The notes beneath the pieces were generated by a model. That model had not been told where the DNA came from and did not search any database. It saw only the letters and a program-made list of their open reading frames with translations. Below, in pieces: positions 19,510 through 27,794 of a stretch of DNA of 64,000 nucleotides. The stretch lies in assembly GCF_001434135.1 (NCBI RefSeq), contig NZ_AZEB01000001.1, forward strand, positions 186,001 through 250,000, written 5' to 3'. The stretch is from Lentilactobacillus kisonensis DSM 19906 = JCM 15041 (GTDB taxonomy: Bacteria; Bacillota; Bacilli; Lactobacillales; Lactobacillaceae). A program made the position numbers and the translations under genes. Each line of letters starts with the position of its first letter. Position 1 is the first letter of the stretch.

Positions 19510-20322
19510 TTACCCTTTTAACTCAGAATAAGCGTTTTCAATCACTTTATCAATTGAAACATTTGCTGCCATGACTGGGGCATCAACTGATCGGAGTTCA
19601 ACTAGGAATTCAATGTTACCAGCACCACCCTTAATTGGCGAATAATCGAGGCTTTCAACGGTATATCCAGTGGCAACGGCAAAATTCAGAATCTTTTCAA
19701 GCACCATCCGATGAACTTCAGGATCTTTGACAATGCCGTGTTTTCCAACGTTTCGCTTACCAGCCTCAAACTGGGGTTTAATCAAAGCGACGACTTCACC
19801 GTTAGGAATCAGGATAGATTTTAGAACAGGTAAAATTAGCTCTAATGAAATAAACGACACGTCAATAGATGCAAATTGCGGCTGACCATGAGTAAAATCA
19901 GCTAACTTACTATAACGGAAATTCGTATGCTCCATAACGATTACTCGTGGATCTTCCCGCAATTTCCAGACTAATTGATTGCTACCAACGTCTAAAGCAT
20001 AGCTTAGTTTGGCACCGTTTTGGAGCATCACATCGGTAAACCCGCCAGTTGACGACCCAATATCTAAAACCGTCAAGCCGTTGACGTCAATGCCAAAAGC
20101 TTTAAGCGCCTTTGCAAGCTTTAAGCCGCCACGACTCACGTAAGGCATCGGTTTACCTTTTAAATGCAATTCTGTGTCAACGGGAATCTTAGTTCCTGGC
20201 TTGTCCAAACGTTCTTCGTTATTGCCGAGAATTTCACCCGCCATTACGGCACGCTTGGCTCTTTCCCGGGTATCAAATAATCCCTGAGTCACTAATAAAA
20301 CATCAACTCGTTGTTTTTCCAT
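19510..20322 (-). CDS. tlyA: TlyA-type rRNA 2'-O-methyltransferase / S4-domain protein (YqxC)
   Basis: Members methylate ribose 2'-OH groups of rRNA in mycobacteria; the Firmicutes orthologue's substrate is less certain. The 270-residue protein has an N-terminal S4 RNA-binding domain (residues 1-60: RVDVLLV, RERAKRAVMAGEI). An FtsJ-like Rossmann domain follows, with LDIGSSTGGFTDV and LIKPQFE. The ATG at 20322 is chosen because the upstream AAGGA directly touches the alternative ATG at 20334. It overlaps the end of ispA by start/stop proximity. Confidence 0.9.
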   Translation of the reverse strand: MEKQRVDVLLVTQGLFDTRERAKRAVMAGEILGNNEERLDKPGTKIPVDTELHLKGKPMPYVSRGGLKLAKALKAFGIDVNGLTVLDIGSSTGGFTDVMLQNGAKLSYALDVGSNQLVWKLREDPRVIVMEHTNFRYSKLADFTHGQPQFASIDVSFISLELILPVLKSILIPNGEVVALIKPQFEAGKRNVGKHGIVKDPEVHRMVLEKILNFAVATGYTVESLDYSPIKGGAGNIEFLVELRSVDAPVMAANVSIDKVIENAYSELKG

Positions 20323-20323
20323 T

Positions 20324-21217
20324 TTATTTTTCATCCTTAAATTCGAAATAATTGCAGAAATCAGCTAATAGTGAGAGGTCGCTTGAAAGTGTTTCAGATG
20401 CTGATTTAAGCGACTGTCTGGCACTATTAACGGTTGTTTGTAAAACGGCATATGATTTATCTAACCCCAATAAATTGGGATAAGTGTTTTTAGTGGCGTC
20501 TTGATGCACAGGCTTGCCAATTTGTTGTTCAGTCCCAACAACGTCCAAAATATCATCGTATATTTGAAAAGCAACCCCGTATGCTTCAGCAAACTTGAGT
20601 AAGTCTTTTCGTTGCGTACTTGGGACATCAGCAATTATTAGGCCCGCATTAATTGCATAACGAATCAAGGCTCCTGTCTTATTCCGATCTAATTTTTGCA
20701 GGCCGCTCAACGTCAATTTTGTTCCTTCAAAATGAATATCATCCGCTTGACCAGCAACCATCCCATGCGGACCAGCCGCTTTAGCCAATTCTAAGACAAG
20801 CTCACTTTTAATAGCACTTGGTAAGTTATTATCAACAAGCCATTGAAAGGCCAGTGGTTGTAAGCCATCTCCCGCTAAAGTTGCCATTCCCGCGCCATAA
20901 ACGACGTGATTAGTCGGCTTACCACGGCGCAACTCATCATTGTCCATGGCAGGCAAATCATCATGAATAAGGGAATAAGTATGCATTAATTCTAACGCAC
21001 AGCAGGCTTTTAAAATATCGTGATCAATTGATTGGCCTAGACTAGTTAAAACAGCTAAGCTAAATAGAGGTCGCAGCCTTTTTCCGCCAGCGTTAACTGA
21101 GTAGCTCATTGATTGGGCCAAAGTCTCCTGATCCGTATCAGGAATAATCTCATTTTCTAGAACATCATTAATTTTAGGAAGCCACCGTTTCTGAAAGTCT
21201 TTAAGCTTGATTGCCAT
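20324..21217 (-). CDS. ispA: Geranyl/farnesyl diphosphate synthase
   Basis: The enzyme condenses IPP with DMAPP and GPP to give short-chain prenyl diphosphates for undecaprenyl and quinone synthesis. The 297-residue protein has the first Asp-rich motif DDLPAMDNDE, the GKRLRP motif upstream of it, and the second Asp-rich motif YDDILD. The ATG at 21217 has AAAGGA nine bases upstream, inside the end of xseB; the longer reading frame has no suitable start. The xseA-xseB-ispA order is conserved. Confidence 0.95.
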   Translation of the reverse strand: MAIKLKDFQKRWLPKINDVLENEIIPDTDQETLAQSMSYSVNAGGKRLRPLFSLAVLTSLGQSIDHDILKACCALELMHTYSLIHDDLPAMDNDELRRGKPTNHVVYGAGMATLAGDGLQPLAFQWLVDNNLPSAIKSELVLELAKAAGPHGMVAGQADDIHFEGTKLTLSGLQKLDRNKTGALIRYAINAGLIIADVPSTQRKDLLKFAEAYGVAFQIYDDILDVVGTEQQIGKPVHQDATKNTYPNLLGLDKSYAVLQTTVNSARQSLKSASETLSSDLSLLADFCNYFEFKDEK

Positions 21218-21476
21218 TACGATCATCCTTTGGCGTTTGTGACTCAACTGGTGTTTCAAAGTCGACTTCATTGCCGTCCTTGTCCATCATTTTGGCCATG
21301 GTATGTTCAGCTTTTGTCAAGGTATCTTGTAGTTGTTCGCTTAATTGAATGCCGGTTTTAAATTTTGCCATTGAATCTTCCAGAGAAACGTTTCCCTGTT
21401 CCAACTGGGTTACAATTTTTTCTAATTGGTCCATCTTTTGTTCAAAAGTTTGGTTAACTTCTTTGCCATCAGCCAT
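21201..21476 (-). CDS. xseB: Exodeoxyribonuclease VII small subunit
   Basis: XseB binds several copies to XseA to form ExoVII, which degrades single-stranded DNA. The 91-residue helical protein contains FEQKMDQLEKIVTQLEQGNVSLEDSMAKF-type helices; the conserved LE-x-G-x3-L core is visible around residues 25-33. The C-terminal 20 residues are polar and probably disordered. It overlaps xseA by eight bases and ispA by 17. Confidence 0.95.
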   Translation of the reverse strand: MADGKEVNQTFEQKMDQLEKIVTQLEQGNVSLEDSMAKFKTGIQLSEQLQDTLTKAEHTMAKMMDKDGNEVDFETPVESQTPKDDRNGNQA

Positions 21477-22836
21477 GTTGGTTATCTTCCTTCTTTGTTA
21501 TTTTAGTGACATTCGCCACTACAATTCCATCAGTAAAGTGAACGTTAATCGCTTTAGACTTAAGCTGAGCTGTTTTGCTGATAAGGTGGTTTTTGTCATC
21601 GGTTGTATAAGTATATCCTCTGCTCAGAATCTTCAGCGGGCTCAAATGATCAAGTGATCCCACCAACATTTGGTATCTTTGACGAATATTTTTAACGTCT
21701 TGAATCATTGATTTATCTAGACGAGCCTGTAAGGTTGTCAATTTTTGTTGCTGCTCTTTGATTGTGTATGTTGGGGCAACGAGTCTTAAGCGCATTTTTA
21801 AATCAGCAAATCGTTCCTTACGCTTACCCGTGATTTTATCCGCTTGATTGGCTAAACGTTGAGTCAATAAATCTAAACGTTGGGAAAAAGTTTCGTAAAT
21901 TCGTTGTGGCGCTGTGAATACAGTGGATTGTTGCAATCTTTTTAGACGTAATTTGTTTTGCTCAATAATTTGGTAGGTCGCATTAACAATTCGGTTTTGC
22001 GTTGTTTTTAAATCAACTAAAACCTGATCCAACCTAGGAACCGCCAATTCGGCAGCTGCCGTTGGCGTAGCAGCTCTGACGTCAGCAACCAGATCAGCAA
22101 TTGTCGTGTCAGTTTCGTGCCCGACAGACGAAACAACCGGGATTTGGCTGCCAACAATTGCTCGAGCGACAGTCTCTTCGTTAAATGGCCACAGGTCTTC
22201 AATTGAACCGCCGCCGCGACCAACAATTAAAGTATCAAAATTCCCCAGGCCATTAACCCGATGAATTTGGTTGACAATATCTCCGCTTGCTTCCGTTCCC
22301 TGTACCAATGCAGGAAAAAGGACAATCTGCGCAATCGGATATCGCCGCCGAACCGTTGTAATAATGTCTCGAATAACCGCCCCACTAGGTGAGGTGACAA
22401 CCGCAATTCGTTTTGGAAACTTGGTTAGGGGCTTCTTAGGAAGATTAAACAAGCCTTCATCTGCTAACTTTTTTTTGAGCTGTTCATAAGCTTGATAGAG
22501 TTGGCCGACACCGTCAGGCTCCATTCGTTCAACATAGATTTGATAGCTCCCAGTTGGCTCATAAACCGAAATATGCCCAACCACCAATACCTTCATACCC
22601 TCTGCAGGTGTGAATTTAACCTTATTAAAAGCAGATTTAAACATGATCGCACTAATTTTAGCGTTATCATCCTTTAAGCTAAAGTATTGGTGTGCATTTG
22701 GCCGCAATCGAAAATTAGATATTTCACCCGTTAGGTATACTTTAGATAAATACGGATCAACGTCAAACTTTCTTTTAATATATTTAGTTAGTGCGCTAAC
22801 CGTCAGGTAGTCATTTGTTACTGCATCACTTGTCAC
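21469..22836 (-). CDS. xseA: Exodeoxyribonuclease VII large subunit
   Basis: XseA is the catalytic subunit of ExoVII. The 455-residue protein has an N-terminal OB fold (LTVSALTKYIKRKFD, VYLTGEISNFR), the catalytic domain (VVTSPSGAVIRDI, GRGGGSIEDLWPFN, SSVGHETD), and a long C-terminal coiled coil. The start is GTG with GGAG eight bases upstream; the gene overlaps folD by eleven bases. Confidence 0.97.
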   Translation of the reverse strand: MTSDAVTNDYLTVSALTKYIKRKFDVDPYLSKVYLTGEISNFRLRPNAHQYFSLKDDNAKISAIMFKSAFNKVKFTPAEGMKVLVVGHISVYEPTGSYQIYVERMEPDGVGQLYQAYEQLKKKLADEGLFNLPKKPLTKFPKRIAVVTSPSGAVIRDIITTVRRRYPIAQIVLFPALVQGTEASGDIVNQIHRVNGLGNFDTLIVGRGGGSIEDLWPFNEETVARAIVGSQIPVVSSVGHETDTTIADLVADVRAATPTAAAELAVPRLDQVLVDLKTTQNRIVNATYQIIEQNKLRLKRLQQSTVFTAPQRIYETFSQRLDLLTQRLANQADKITGKRKERFADLKMRLRLVAPTYTIKEQQQKLTTLQARLDKSMIQDVKNIRQRYQMLVGSLDHLSPLKILSRGYTYTTDDKNHLISKTAQLKSKAINVHFTDGIVVANVTKITKKEDNQHG

Positions 22837-23692
22837 TGCGAATACTCCATTCTGCTAAATCAACACTTTGTTGCATCAAAGTTGCAATTGTCATGGGACC
22901 AACCCCACCAGGGACTGGTGTAATGTAAGCAACTTTCTCGAAAAGGTCGTCATAATCAGTATCACCAACTAAGTGGCCCGCTTCGTTAATATTTTGCCCC
23001 ACATCAATGACAACAGCTCCAGCTTTAACCGCGTCCTTTGTCAAAGTATGCAAATGACCAGTTGCTGAAACAATAATATCGGCATTCTGGGTGTATTCAG
23101 TAATGTCTCTAGTATACCGGTGAAGAATTGAGACGCTGGCACCAGCATTTAACATCAAAGCAGCCATGGGCTTGCCGACAATTGCACTTCGACCGATCAT
23201 AACCGCGTTTTTACCTTTTAAAGAAATATGATACTCAGAAAACATGGTCATAATTCCCTTGGGCGTACAAGATACCGGGTAATTAGTTGTGTCATTCAAA
23301 TATAATTTACCAACGTTGACGGGATGAAACCCATCAACGTCTTTTTCCGGTAAAATTGCTCGGGTAATATTTTTTTCATTAATTTGTTCTGGTAGCGGAT
23401 CCTGCACCAAAATACCATGAATAGCTGGATCAGCGTTGTAATTGGCAATAAGCTGCAAAAGCGTTTCTTCTGAGGTCTCCGCCGGTAGTTGATTAACCGT
23501 TGAATTGATCCCAAGACGCTTGGCCGTTCGATTCTTATTTCGAACATATCGCTCGCTAGCCGGATCATTGCCGACAATGATAACGACTAGCCCAGGCGTT
23601 ATCCCAAACTGAGATTGTAATTGTGCCACCCGTTTACTTGTTTGCTGATTTAATTTTTTTGCAAGTGCCTTGCCGTCGATAATCGTTGCCAT
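22826..23692 (-). CDS. folD: Methylenetetrahydrofolate dehydrogenase/cyclohydrolase
   Basis: FolD interconverts 5,10-methylene-THF and 10-formyl-THF, supplying Fmt and purine synthesis. The 288-residue protein shows YVRNKNRTAKRLG (catalytic Lys region), the GILVQDPLPEQ segment, the cofactor motif MIGRSAIVGKP and the C-terminal TPVPGGVGPMT. It is first in the folD-xseAB-ispA-tlyA-argR-recN operon. Confidence 0.97.
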   Translation of the reverse strand: MATIIDGKALAKKLNQQTSKRVAQLQSQFGITPGLVVIIVGNDPASERYVRNKNRTAKRLGINSTVNQLPAETSEETLLQLIANYNADPAIHGILVQDPLPEQINEKNITRAILPEKDVDGFHPVNVGKLYLNDTTNYPVSCTPKGIMTMFSEYHISLKGKNAVMIGRSAIVGKPMAALMLNAGASVSILHRYTRDITEYTQNADIIVSATGHLHTLTKDAVKAGAVVIDVGQNINEAGHLVGDTDYDDLFEKVAYITPVPGGVGPMTIATLMQQSVDLAEWSIRSDK

Positions 23693-23741
23693 TTAAAAAT
23701 CTCTTCCTCTCTTAAAAACATTTCCGATAAACTTTATGTAT

Positions 23742-23776
23742 AAAAAAATAGACTTACACATGTGTAAATCTATTTT
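23742..23776 (-). terminator. nusB terminator
   Basis: A palindromic stem (23745-23759 with 23762-23776, one mismatch) has a 2-base centre and runs into a T7 tract on the minus strand. Its first arm overlaps the nusB stop codon. Confidence 0.8.
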
Positions 23777-24183
23777 ACCAGTTCTTCTAAAGCATGTGAC
23801 AAAATCCCGTTAACAAATTTTCGTGAACGGTCATCACTATACTTCTTTGCAAGTTCAATTGCTTCATTGATCGATACCTTCGCGGGCATGTCGTCAACAT
23901 AGATCATCTCATATAAAGCGATCTCAAGAATAATGAGGTCAGTTTTAGCAATCCGATTTAGTGACCAACCAGAAATGAGGTATTTTTCAATCAGCTTATC
24001 GATTTCTGATTTATTTTCCAAAACTCCTGATATTAATTGATGCAGGTATGAAGGATAATCATCCCCATACTTGCCGTCAGTTAAAACCTGATAAAAGTCT
24101 TTCCAGTCGGTTTGCTCGTTAGTGTTCAACGCAAATAGCGTTTGAAACGCCAGTTCTCGGATATGATGCCGGGTTAATTCCAC
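23770..24183 (-). CDS. nusB: Transcription antitermination factor NusB
   Basis: NusB, with S10 (NusE), binds boxA RNA to suppress Rho and polarity effects in rRNA operons. The 137-residue helical protein begins MELTRHHIRELAFQ and has the family's ILEIALYEM and VSINEAIELAKKYSDDRSRKFVNGIL segments. The start is GTG sharing its first G with the yqhY stop TAG, so the two are translationally coupled. Confidence 0.95.
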   Translation of the reverse strand: MELTRHHIRELAFQTLFALNTNEQTDWKDFYQVLTDGKYGDDYPSYLHQLISGVLENKSEIDKLIEKYLISGWSLNRIAKTDLIILEIALYEMIYVDDMPAKVSINEAIELAKKYSDDRSRKFVNGILSHALEELVK

Positions 24184-24626
24184 TAGTTCTCACCGTCTTC
24201 TTCGTCATCGTCAGTAGCGAAAGGATCGTTAGGGTCAACTGAACTCGTTGTCTTTTCCGGGATAACGCCTTGGACATGAACGTTAACCTCATGAACTTTT
24301 AAATCAGTCATAAAATATAACTGTTGTTCAACTTGGCTTTGAATTTCAAGTGCAACCTTAGGAACAGAAACACCGTAGTTCAAATAAACGTAAATATCAA
24401 CCACTAATTCTTCGTTTGTATATGTTAGTTTAACGCCCTTACTATGTTCCTTACGTCGGCCCAGCAATTCATTAACACTGTTTGAAAATGAGCCACGCAT
24501 GCGGTTAACCCCGTCTACTTGGGTGGAAGCAACGCCGGCAATAATCTCAAGAACGTTTGGCGCAATTTCAATTTTTCCTAACTCGGAATCATTAGTATGC
24601 AGGGCAATGTTCGTATCTTCAGCCAT
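24183..24626 (-). CDS. yqhY: Asp23/Gls24 family protein YqhY
   Basis: YqhY belongs to the same family as YloU. Its biochemical function is not settled; it is often linked to acetyl-CoA carboxylase genes. The 147-residue protein has the IEIAPNVLEIIAGVAS N-terminal helix, a conserved GVKLTY strand, and ends in an acidic tail of Asp and Glu. The ATG at 24626 has GGAGG upstream; an earlier in-frame start has none. It lies between efp and nusB. Confidence 0.92.
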   Translation of the reverse strand: MAEDTNIALHTNDSELGKIEIAPNVLEIIAGVASTQVDGVNRMRGSFSNSVNELLGRRKEHSKGVKLTYTNEELVVDIYVYLNYGVSVPKVALEIQSQVEQQLYFMTDLKVHEVNVHVQGVIPEKTTSSVDPNDPFATDDDEEDGEN

Positions 24627-24667
24627 TTTAAAGCCTCCGTTTTCAATCAAATCAGTCAATCTTAGTG

Positions 24668-25228
24668 TTAAGCTCGGGAAATATAGGTACCGTCAGTTGT
24701 GTTAATTACTAACTTATCACCCTGGTTAACAAAGAAAGGTACTTGCAAGGTTAAGCCAGTGGTCATTGTAGCTGGCTTAGAGCCACCAGAAGCAGTATCG
24801 CCCTTAATTCCTGGTTCAGTTGACGCAACTTCTAGTGTCACTGTATTTGGCAATTCAACGCCTAACGTTTCATTACCATACTGGATAACACTTACTTCCA
24901 TATTTTCTTGAAGATAATTTAGTTCAGCCTTAATTTGTTCAGCTGGAATTGAGATTTGATCATAAGTATCCATATCCATAAAGACATGCTGATCACCATC
25001 TGCATATAAGTACTGCATATTACGAGTATCAATTTGAGCTTGTTCCATCTTTGCACCGGAACGGAATGTTTTTTCTTGAACCGCACCTGTTCTCAAATTC
25101 TTTAGCTTTGAACGAACAAACGCGCCACCCTTACCAGGCTTTACGTGTTGAAAACTTAAAATTCTCCAAATTGCACCATCAACTTCAATGGTCAAACCAT
25201 TCTTAAAATCAGCAGTCGAAATTGCCAT
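24668..25228 (-). CDS. efp: Translation elongation factor P
   Basis: EF-P rescues ribosomes stalled on polyproline stretches. The 186-residue, three-domain protein has the KOW-like domain I with the tip loop KPGKGGAF; Lys33 is at the position that is modified in Bacillus. Domains II and III are OB folds, ending in [21 protein letters not shown]. It has its own promoter and precedes yqhY-nusB. Confidence 0.97.
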   Translation of the reverse strand: MAISTADFKNGLTIEVDGAIWRILSFQHVKPGKGGAFVRSKLKNLRTGAVQEKTFRSGAKMEQAQIDTRNMQYLYADGDQHVFMDMDTYDQISIPAEQIKAELNYLQENMEVSVIQYGNETLGVELPNTVTLEVASTEPGIKGDTASGGSKPATMTTGLTLQVPFFVNQGDKLVINTTDGTYISRA

Positions 25229-25262
25229 TTTTGTTCCTCCTAAATGTAAAGTAACATACTTA

Positions 25263-25293
25263 ATTATATAATACTTTACTCCTAAATATCCAA
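25263..25293 (-). promoter_or_regulatory. efp promoter
   Basis: On the minus strand TTGGAT is followed after 17 bases by TATATAAT, which holds overlapping -10 options. It is about 35 bases before the efp start. Confidence 0.6.
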
Positions 25294-25326
25294 TTTTAAT
25301 GGATTAATAAATCTTTTTCAATCATT

Positions 25327-25363
25327 AAAAAAACTGGGAAGCAAAACCACCGTTTTGTCCCAG
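25327..25363 (-). terminator. rpmA terminator (GGGACAAAAC-type hairpin)
   Basis: CTGGGA..CAAAAC pairs with GTTTTG..TCCCAG and is followed on the minus strand by seven T residues, shortly after the rpmA stop. It belongs to the repeated hairpin group also seen at 15743 and 33683. Confidence 0.85.
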
Positions 25364-25391
25364 CTCTTCATTGATTCATAATGTTAAACGA

Positions 25392-25685
25392 TTACTTAGC
25401 AGCTTCAGCAACTGGATAAACTGAAACCTGACGCTTGTCACGGCCTTTTCTTTCAAAGCGAACAACACCGTCAACTAAAGCAAATAACGTGTCATCATTA
25501 CCACGGCTAACGTTGTTACCCGGATAAATATGAGTACCGCGTTGTCGATAGATAATTGAACCGCTGTGAACTGATGAGCCATCAGCAGCCTTAGTACCTA
25601 AACGACGACCAGCAGAGTTACGACCGTTGGCAGTTGATCCACCACCTTTATGGTGAGAGAAGAACTGTAAGTTCATTGCTAGCAT
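25392..25685 (-). CDS. rpmA: 50S ribosomal protein L27 with cleavable N-terminus
   Basis: L27 reaches the peptidyl transferase centre. The 97-residue product begins with the Firmicutes extension MLAMNLQFF followed by SHHKGGGST; the Prp protease is known to cut after the LQFF motif, here after residue 9, to expose the functional N-terminus. The core [12 protein letters not shown] and the [10 protein letters not shown] segment are typical. It follows prp, its processing enzyme. Confidence 0.97.
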   Translation of the reverse strand: MLAMNLQFFSHHKGGGSTANGRNSAGRRLGTKAADGSSVHSGSIIYRQRGTHIYPGNNVSRGNDDTLFALVDGVVRFERKGRDKRQVSVYPVAEAAK

Positions 25686-25710
25686 AGTTACACCTCCGAA
25701 TATAATTTAA

Positions 25711-26046
25711 TTAATTTGCTATGTTTAATTCAATATATTGACGATAACTTGAAGCTATGTCAGCCATGCCATTTTGGAAAGTATTAAGAATTGCATCAGC
25801 TTGAATACTTTTCTTGGAATCGGCAATGACGGGAATATTAACTGAAAGATAACCACCATTTTCATCATCACTATCCACATCAACGTCTAAGCCAACAACT
25901 TCTTGAAGTCCATTTACGGTCGTAATACTGAGCACCGAAACAGCTGAGCAAACAATATCTTGCCCATATTCACCCGCATCAGCATGACCAGCAATGGTAA
26001 ATTGACTCACATGATTGTGGTAGTGGTTAATAGTCGCTTTAATCAT
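25711..26046 (-). CDS. prp: Ribosomal-processing cysteine protease Prp
   Basis: Prp removes the N-terminal extension of L27. The 111-residue protein has the catalytic His in GHADAGEYG (His21) and the catalytic Cys in DIVCSAVSVL (Cys33), spaced as in the Staphylococcus enzyme. It lies between rplU and rpmA, the conserved order. Older annotation: YsxB. Confidence 0.95.
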   Translation of the reverse strand: MIKATINHYHNHVSQFTIAGHADAGEYGQDIVCSAVSVLSITTVNGLQEVVGLDVDVDSDDENGGYLSVNIPVIADSKKSIQADAILNTFQNGMADIASSYRQYIELNIAN

Positions 26047-26070
26047 CTATCAGTCACCTCAAATATAAAA

Positions 26071-26379
26071 TTAAGCTTTGATTGAATCAATAACAACCTT
26101 GGTATATGGTTGACGATGACCCTTCTTTGAACGTGAACCCTTCTTTGGCTTGTAACGGAAGATTGTAATCTTCTTTTGACGCCCCTGTTTTTCAACAGTT
26201 GCAGTAACTGATGCGCCATCAACTAATGGAGCACCAACCTTAACTGAATCGCCACCAACCATGACAACTTGATCAAAAGTAACCTTGTCGCCTTCGTTTG
26301 CGTCGAGCTTTTCAACGTAAATTGCATCGCCTTCAGATACTTTGTATTGTTTACCACCTGTGGTAATAACTGCGTACAT
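26071..26379 (-). CDS. rplU: 50S ribosomal protein L21
   Basis: L21 is a structural protein of the large subunit. The 102-residue protein begins [14 protein letters not shown] and ends in the basic RQPYTKVVI region. The ATG at 26379 has AAGGAGGTG upstream; the open frame extends further upstream only through the structured leader, which is not coding. It is the first ribosomal gene of rplU-prp-rpmA. Confidence 0.97.
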   Translation of the reverse strand: MYAVITTGGKQYKVSEGDAIYVEKLDANEGDKVTFDQVVMVGGDSVKVGAPLVDGASVTATVEKQGRQKKITIFRYKPKKGSRSKKGHRQPYTKVVIDSIKA

Positions 26380-26490
26380 ATTGTGCACCTCCTTATAATT
26401 TTTGCTTAGACTCGCCGATACAGAGCGCCCTTTACAGAGACTTTCTGGCTCGAATCGAGCGGTTGTAGCTGTGGAAGCCACAATTACAAC
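26380..26490 (-). ncRNA. L21 leader RNA element upstream of rplU
   Basis: Between the promoter and the rplU ribosome binding site the transcript can form several hairpins. One is GTTGTA..TACAAC enclosing TGTGG/CCACA. A second is GCTCG-ATT-CGAGC. A third structured stretch ends near the SD. Position and layout match the known Bacillota L21 leader family, thought to mediate feedback by L21. Family membership is my recognition and was not tested with a covariance model. Confidence 0.75.
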
Positions 26491-26496
26491 GTTACT

Positions 26497-26525
26497 AGTA
26501 TACCTAATGGGAGATTATCCGTCAA
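26497..26525 (-). promoter_or_regulatory. rplU operon promoter
   Basis: TTGACG and TATACT on the minus strand are separated by exactly 17 bases, each matching five of six consensus positions. Transcription would start near 26490, at the head of the leader. Confidence 0.8.
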
Positions 26526-26629
26526 TACTAATGCACGAGAAAAAAAGACGGATCCCAACAATGCTGATATTAACGCGTAATTAACGCCTATATCTGCTAT
26601 CGTTTGGAATCCAAATGTCTTTTTAATTT

Positions 26630-26746
26630 TTACTTTCTTTGAGCTAAATGCTTGCCGTTCCCCCGTATGGATGTTGAAGAGCCGGCAAAATATTGAAAAA
26701 TTCCAGTTACAATAAAAATAAAAACAATAAATATGACGAATCCCAC
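26630..26746 (-). CDS. Putative 38-residue membrane peptide
   Basis: A GTG start is preceded at ideal spacing by AGGAGGTGG. It opens a 38-codon frame whose first 20 residues are almost entirely hydrophobic (GFVIFIVFIFIVTGIFQYF), followed by a basic, polar tail ending in KHLAQRK. The arrangement is a single transmembrane helix with a positive C-terminus. A longer overlapping open frame exists but uses a TTG inside the ribosome binding site. It lies upstream of the rplU promoter. I do not recognise it. Confidence 0.5.
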   Translation of the reverse strand: MGFVIFIVFIFIVTGIFQYFAGSSTSIRGNGKHLAQRK

Positions 26747-26909
26747 AACTTCCACCTCCTAACAAAGTCCTATTGAAGACTATATGTTTATTATGAAACG
26801 ATTAACCCAGTGGAATCAAATTATTAATTCAAAACACATGGTAACTTAATAAAAAAATAATAATATTAACAAACCACTATTCCAGTTCAAAACATTATGA
26901 TATTAGACA

Positions 26910-26938
26910 TTGACTCATCCAACAATATCCCATATAAT
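26910..26938 (+). promoter_or_regulatory. tRNA-Arg promoter
   Basis: TTGACT and TATAAT are separated by 17 bases and end 15 bases before the mature tRNA. This is a near-consensus promoter. Confidence 0.8.
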
Positions 26939-26953
26939 TATTAGTGTTGATTT

Positions 26954-27027
26954 GTCGCAATAGCTCAGCTGGATAGAGCAACGGTCTTCTAAACCGTAGG
27001 TCGAGAGTCCGAATCTCTCTTGCGACA
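26954..27027 (+). tRNA. tRNA-Arg (anticodon TCT)
   Basis: A 74-nt cloverleaf: acceptor stem GTCGCAA/TTGCGAC, D-arm TAGCTCAGCTGGATAGAGCA, anticodon stem ACGGT/ACCGT around loop CTTCTAA, and a T-arm with GAGAGTCCGAATCTCTC (the loop has TCC-GAAT rather than the commonest TTC). It reads AGA/AGG arginine codons. CCA is not encoded. It is a single gene with its own promoter and terminator. Confidence 0.97.
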
Positions 27028-27057
27028 TAATCACCACCTTTCATAGGTGTCGATACA

Positions 27058-27100
27058 ACGCACTCAATCCTGATGGGCTATGGGTTGAGTGCGTTTTTTT
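27058..27100 (+). terminator. tRNA-Arg terminator
   Basis: A 13-bp stem (27058-27070 with 27082-27094) is followed by seven T residues, about 30 bases after the tRNA. Confidence 0.9.
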
Positions 27101-27173
27101 GTTGTCTTTAAATTACTGTTATTTGCCCTTAATTTCCCGCTTTTGTAGAAATATGTCCACAAAGACTTGAAAA

Positions 27174-27223
27174 CAAAATAACTCTTCCAGACCATTTCAC
27201 GATGATTCGGAAGAGTTATTTTG
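27174..27223. terminator. Terminator of the dUTPase operon
   Basis: A perfect 15-bp stem (27174-27188 with 27209-27223) has a 20-base loop. On the minus strand it ends in ATTTTGTTTTC. It follows the dUTPase stop and faces the tRNA terminator, so it may act both ways. Confidence 0.75.
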
Positions 27224-27244
27224 TATATTAAGTGGTAACCATTC

Positions 27245-27784
27245 TTAATAGTTACTATCCTGACGTTCTTCATTAATCTTATTCTTGTCATTGAAGGCAT
27301 TTTCAATTTCGTCTTCCCGATAACCAAAATCTACTAACCCAAATTTTAATAACAGGCGCCAAGAGTGATTAAAACTATCACCACTATGATTAAAATAAGC
27401 ATCAAATAGCATCCGTTTCATAGCTAAGTATTGCTTATCCAAATTGTCTTCCCTTTTAAGGGCCTCAATTTTAGAAAGATCCTTTTCAGAATTCAAGATG
27501 AAATGATTCCAATTTTTGAGGTTGGCAATTAACAAATAAAAATCCATTGCATCAACGTATTCGTAAAGTAGCGTTTCTCTTGGTGTCTTGTCGGGATCGT
27601 GTTTTCCCTTGTGAATTTTCCAAACTTTGAACCATTCGGAAGTATTCGCCATCTCAGATAATTCAACATCCAAGGCAACAAATGCATTCTTAACCCGCGC
27701 TTCGTTTGACCAATGAAGCTGCTGCTTGTTCTCAATTTGGCGATTTAAAAATACTGAAGAAGAAAGTAATGATTGTAAATCCAT
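27245..27784 (-). CDS. Dimeric all-alpha dUTPase family protein
   Basis: The family hydrolyses dUTP and dUDP to dUMP, keeping uracil out of DNA. The 179-residue protein shows the metal-binding helices of the dUTPase_2 family: DVELSEMANTSEWFKVWK (residues about 39-56) with its E-x-x-E pattern, and YEYVDAMDFYL further on. Its start is ten bases after the stop of the 310-residue protein, within a three-gene operon. Dimeric dUTPases are common in phages and in some Firmicutes chromosomes. No trimeric Dut is in the window. Confidence 0.85.
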   Translation of the reverse strand: MDLQSLLSSSVFLNRQIENKQQLHWSNEARVKNAFVALDVELSEMANTSEWFKVWKIHKGKHDPDKTPRETLLYEYVDAMDFYLLIANLKNWNHFILNSEKDLSKIEALKREDNLDKQYLAMKRMLFDAYFNHSGDSFNHSWRLLLKFGLVDFGYREDEIENAFNDKNKINEERQDSNY

Positions 27785-27794
27785 TTAATACCCC

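Noticed and set aside
19500-19519. Hairpin AAAAGGG/CCCTTTT at the end of tlyA
   Set aside because: Stem of only seven pairs overlapping the stop codon, with no clear T run beyond the arm; too weak to call a terminator inside a tight operon.
26380-26481. Extension of the rplU frame by 34 codons
   Set aside because: This interval forms the structured leader RNA and the AAGGAGGTG lies directly before the MYAVI start, so it is treated as untranslated.
26484-26765. 93-codon open frame on the minus strand upstream of rplU
   Set aside because: It begins at a TTG inside a strong ribosome binding site that serves a different frame, and it runs through the rplU promoter; the 38-residue GTG frame fits better.
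26954-27240. tRNA-Arg as an integration site for the adjacent dUTPase operon
   Set aside because: I found no direct repeat of the tRNA 3' end beyond the operon and no integrase, so an island is not supported.
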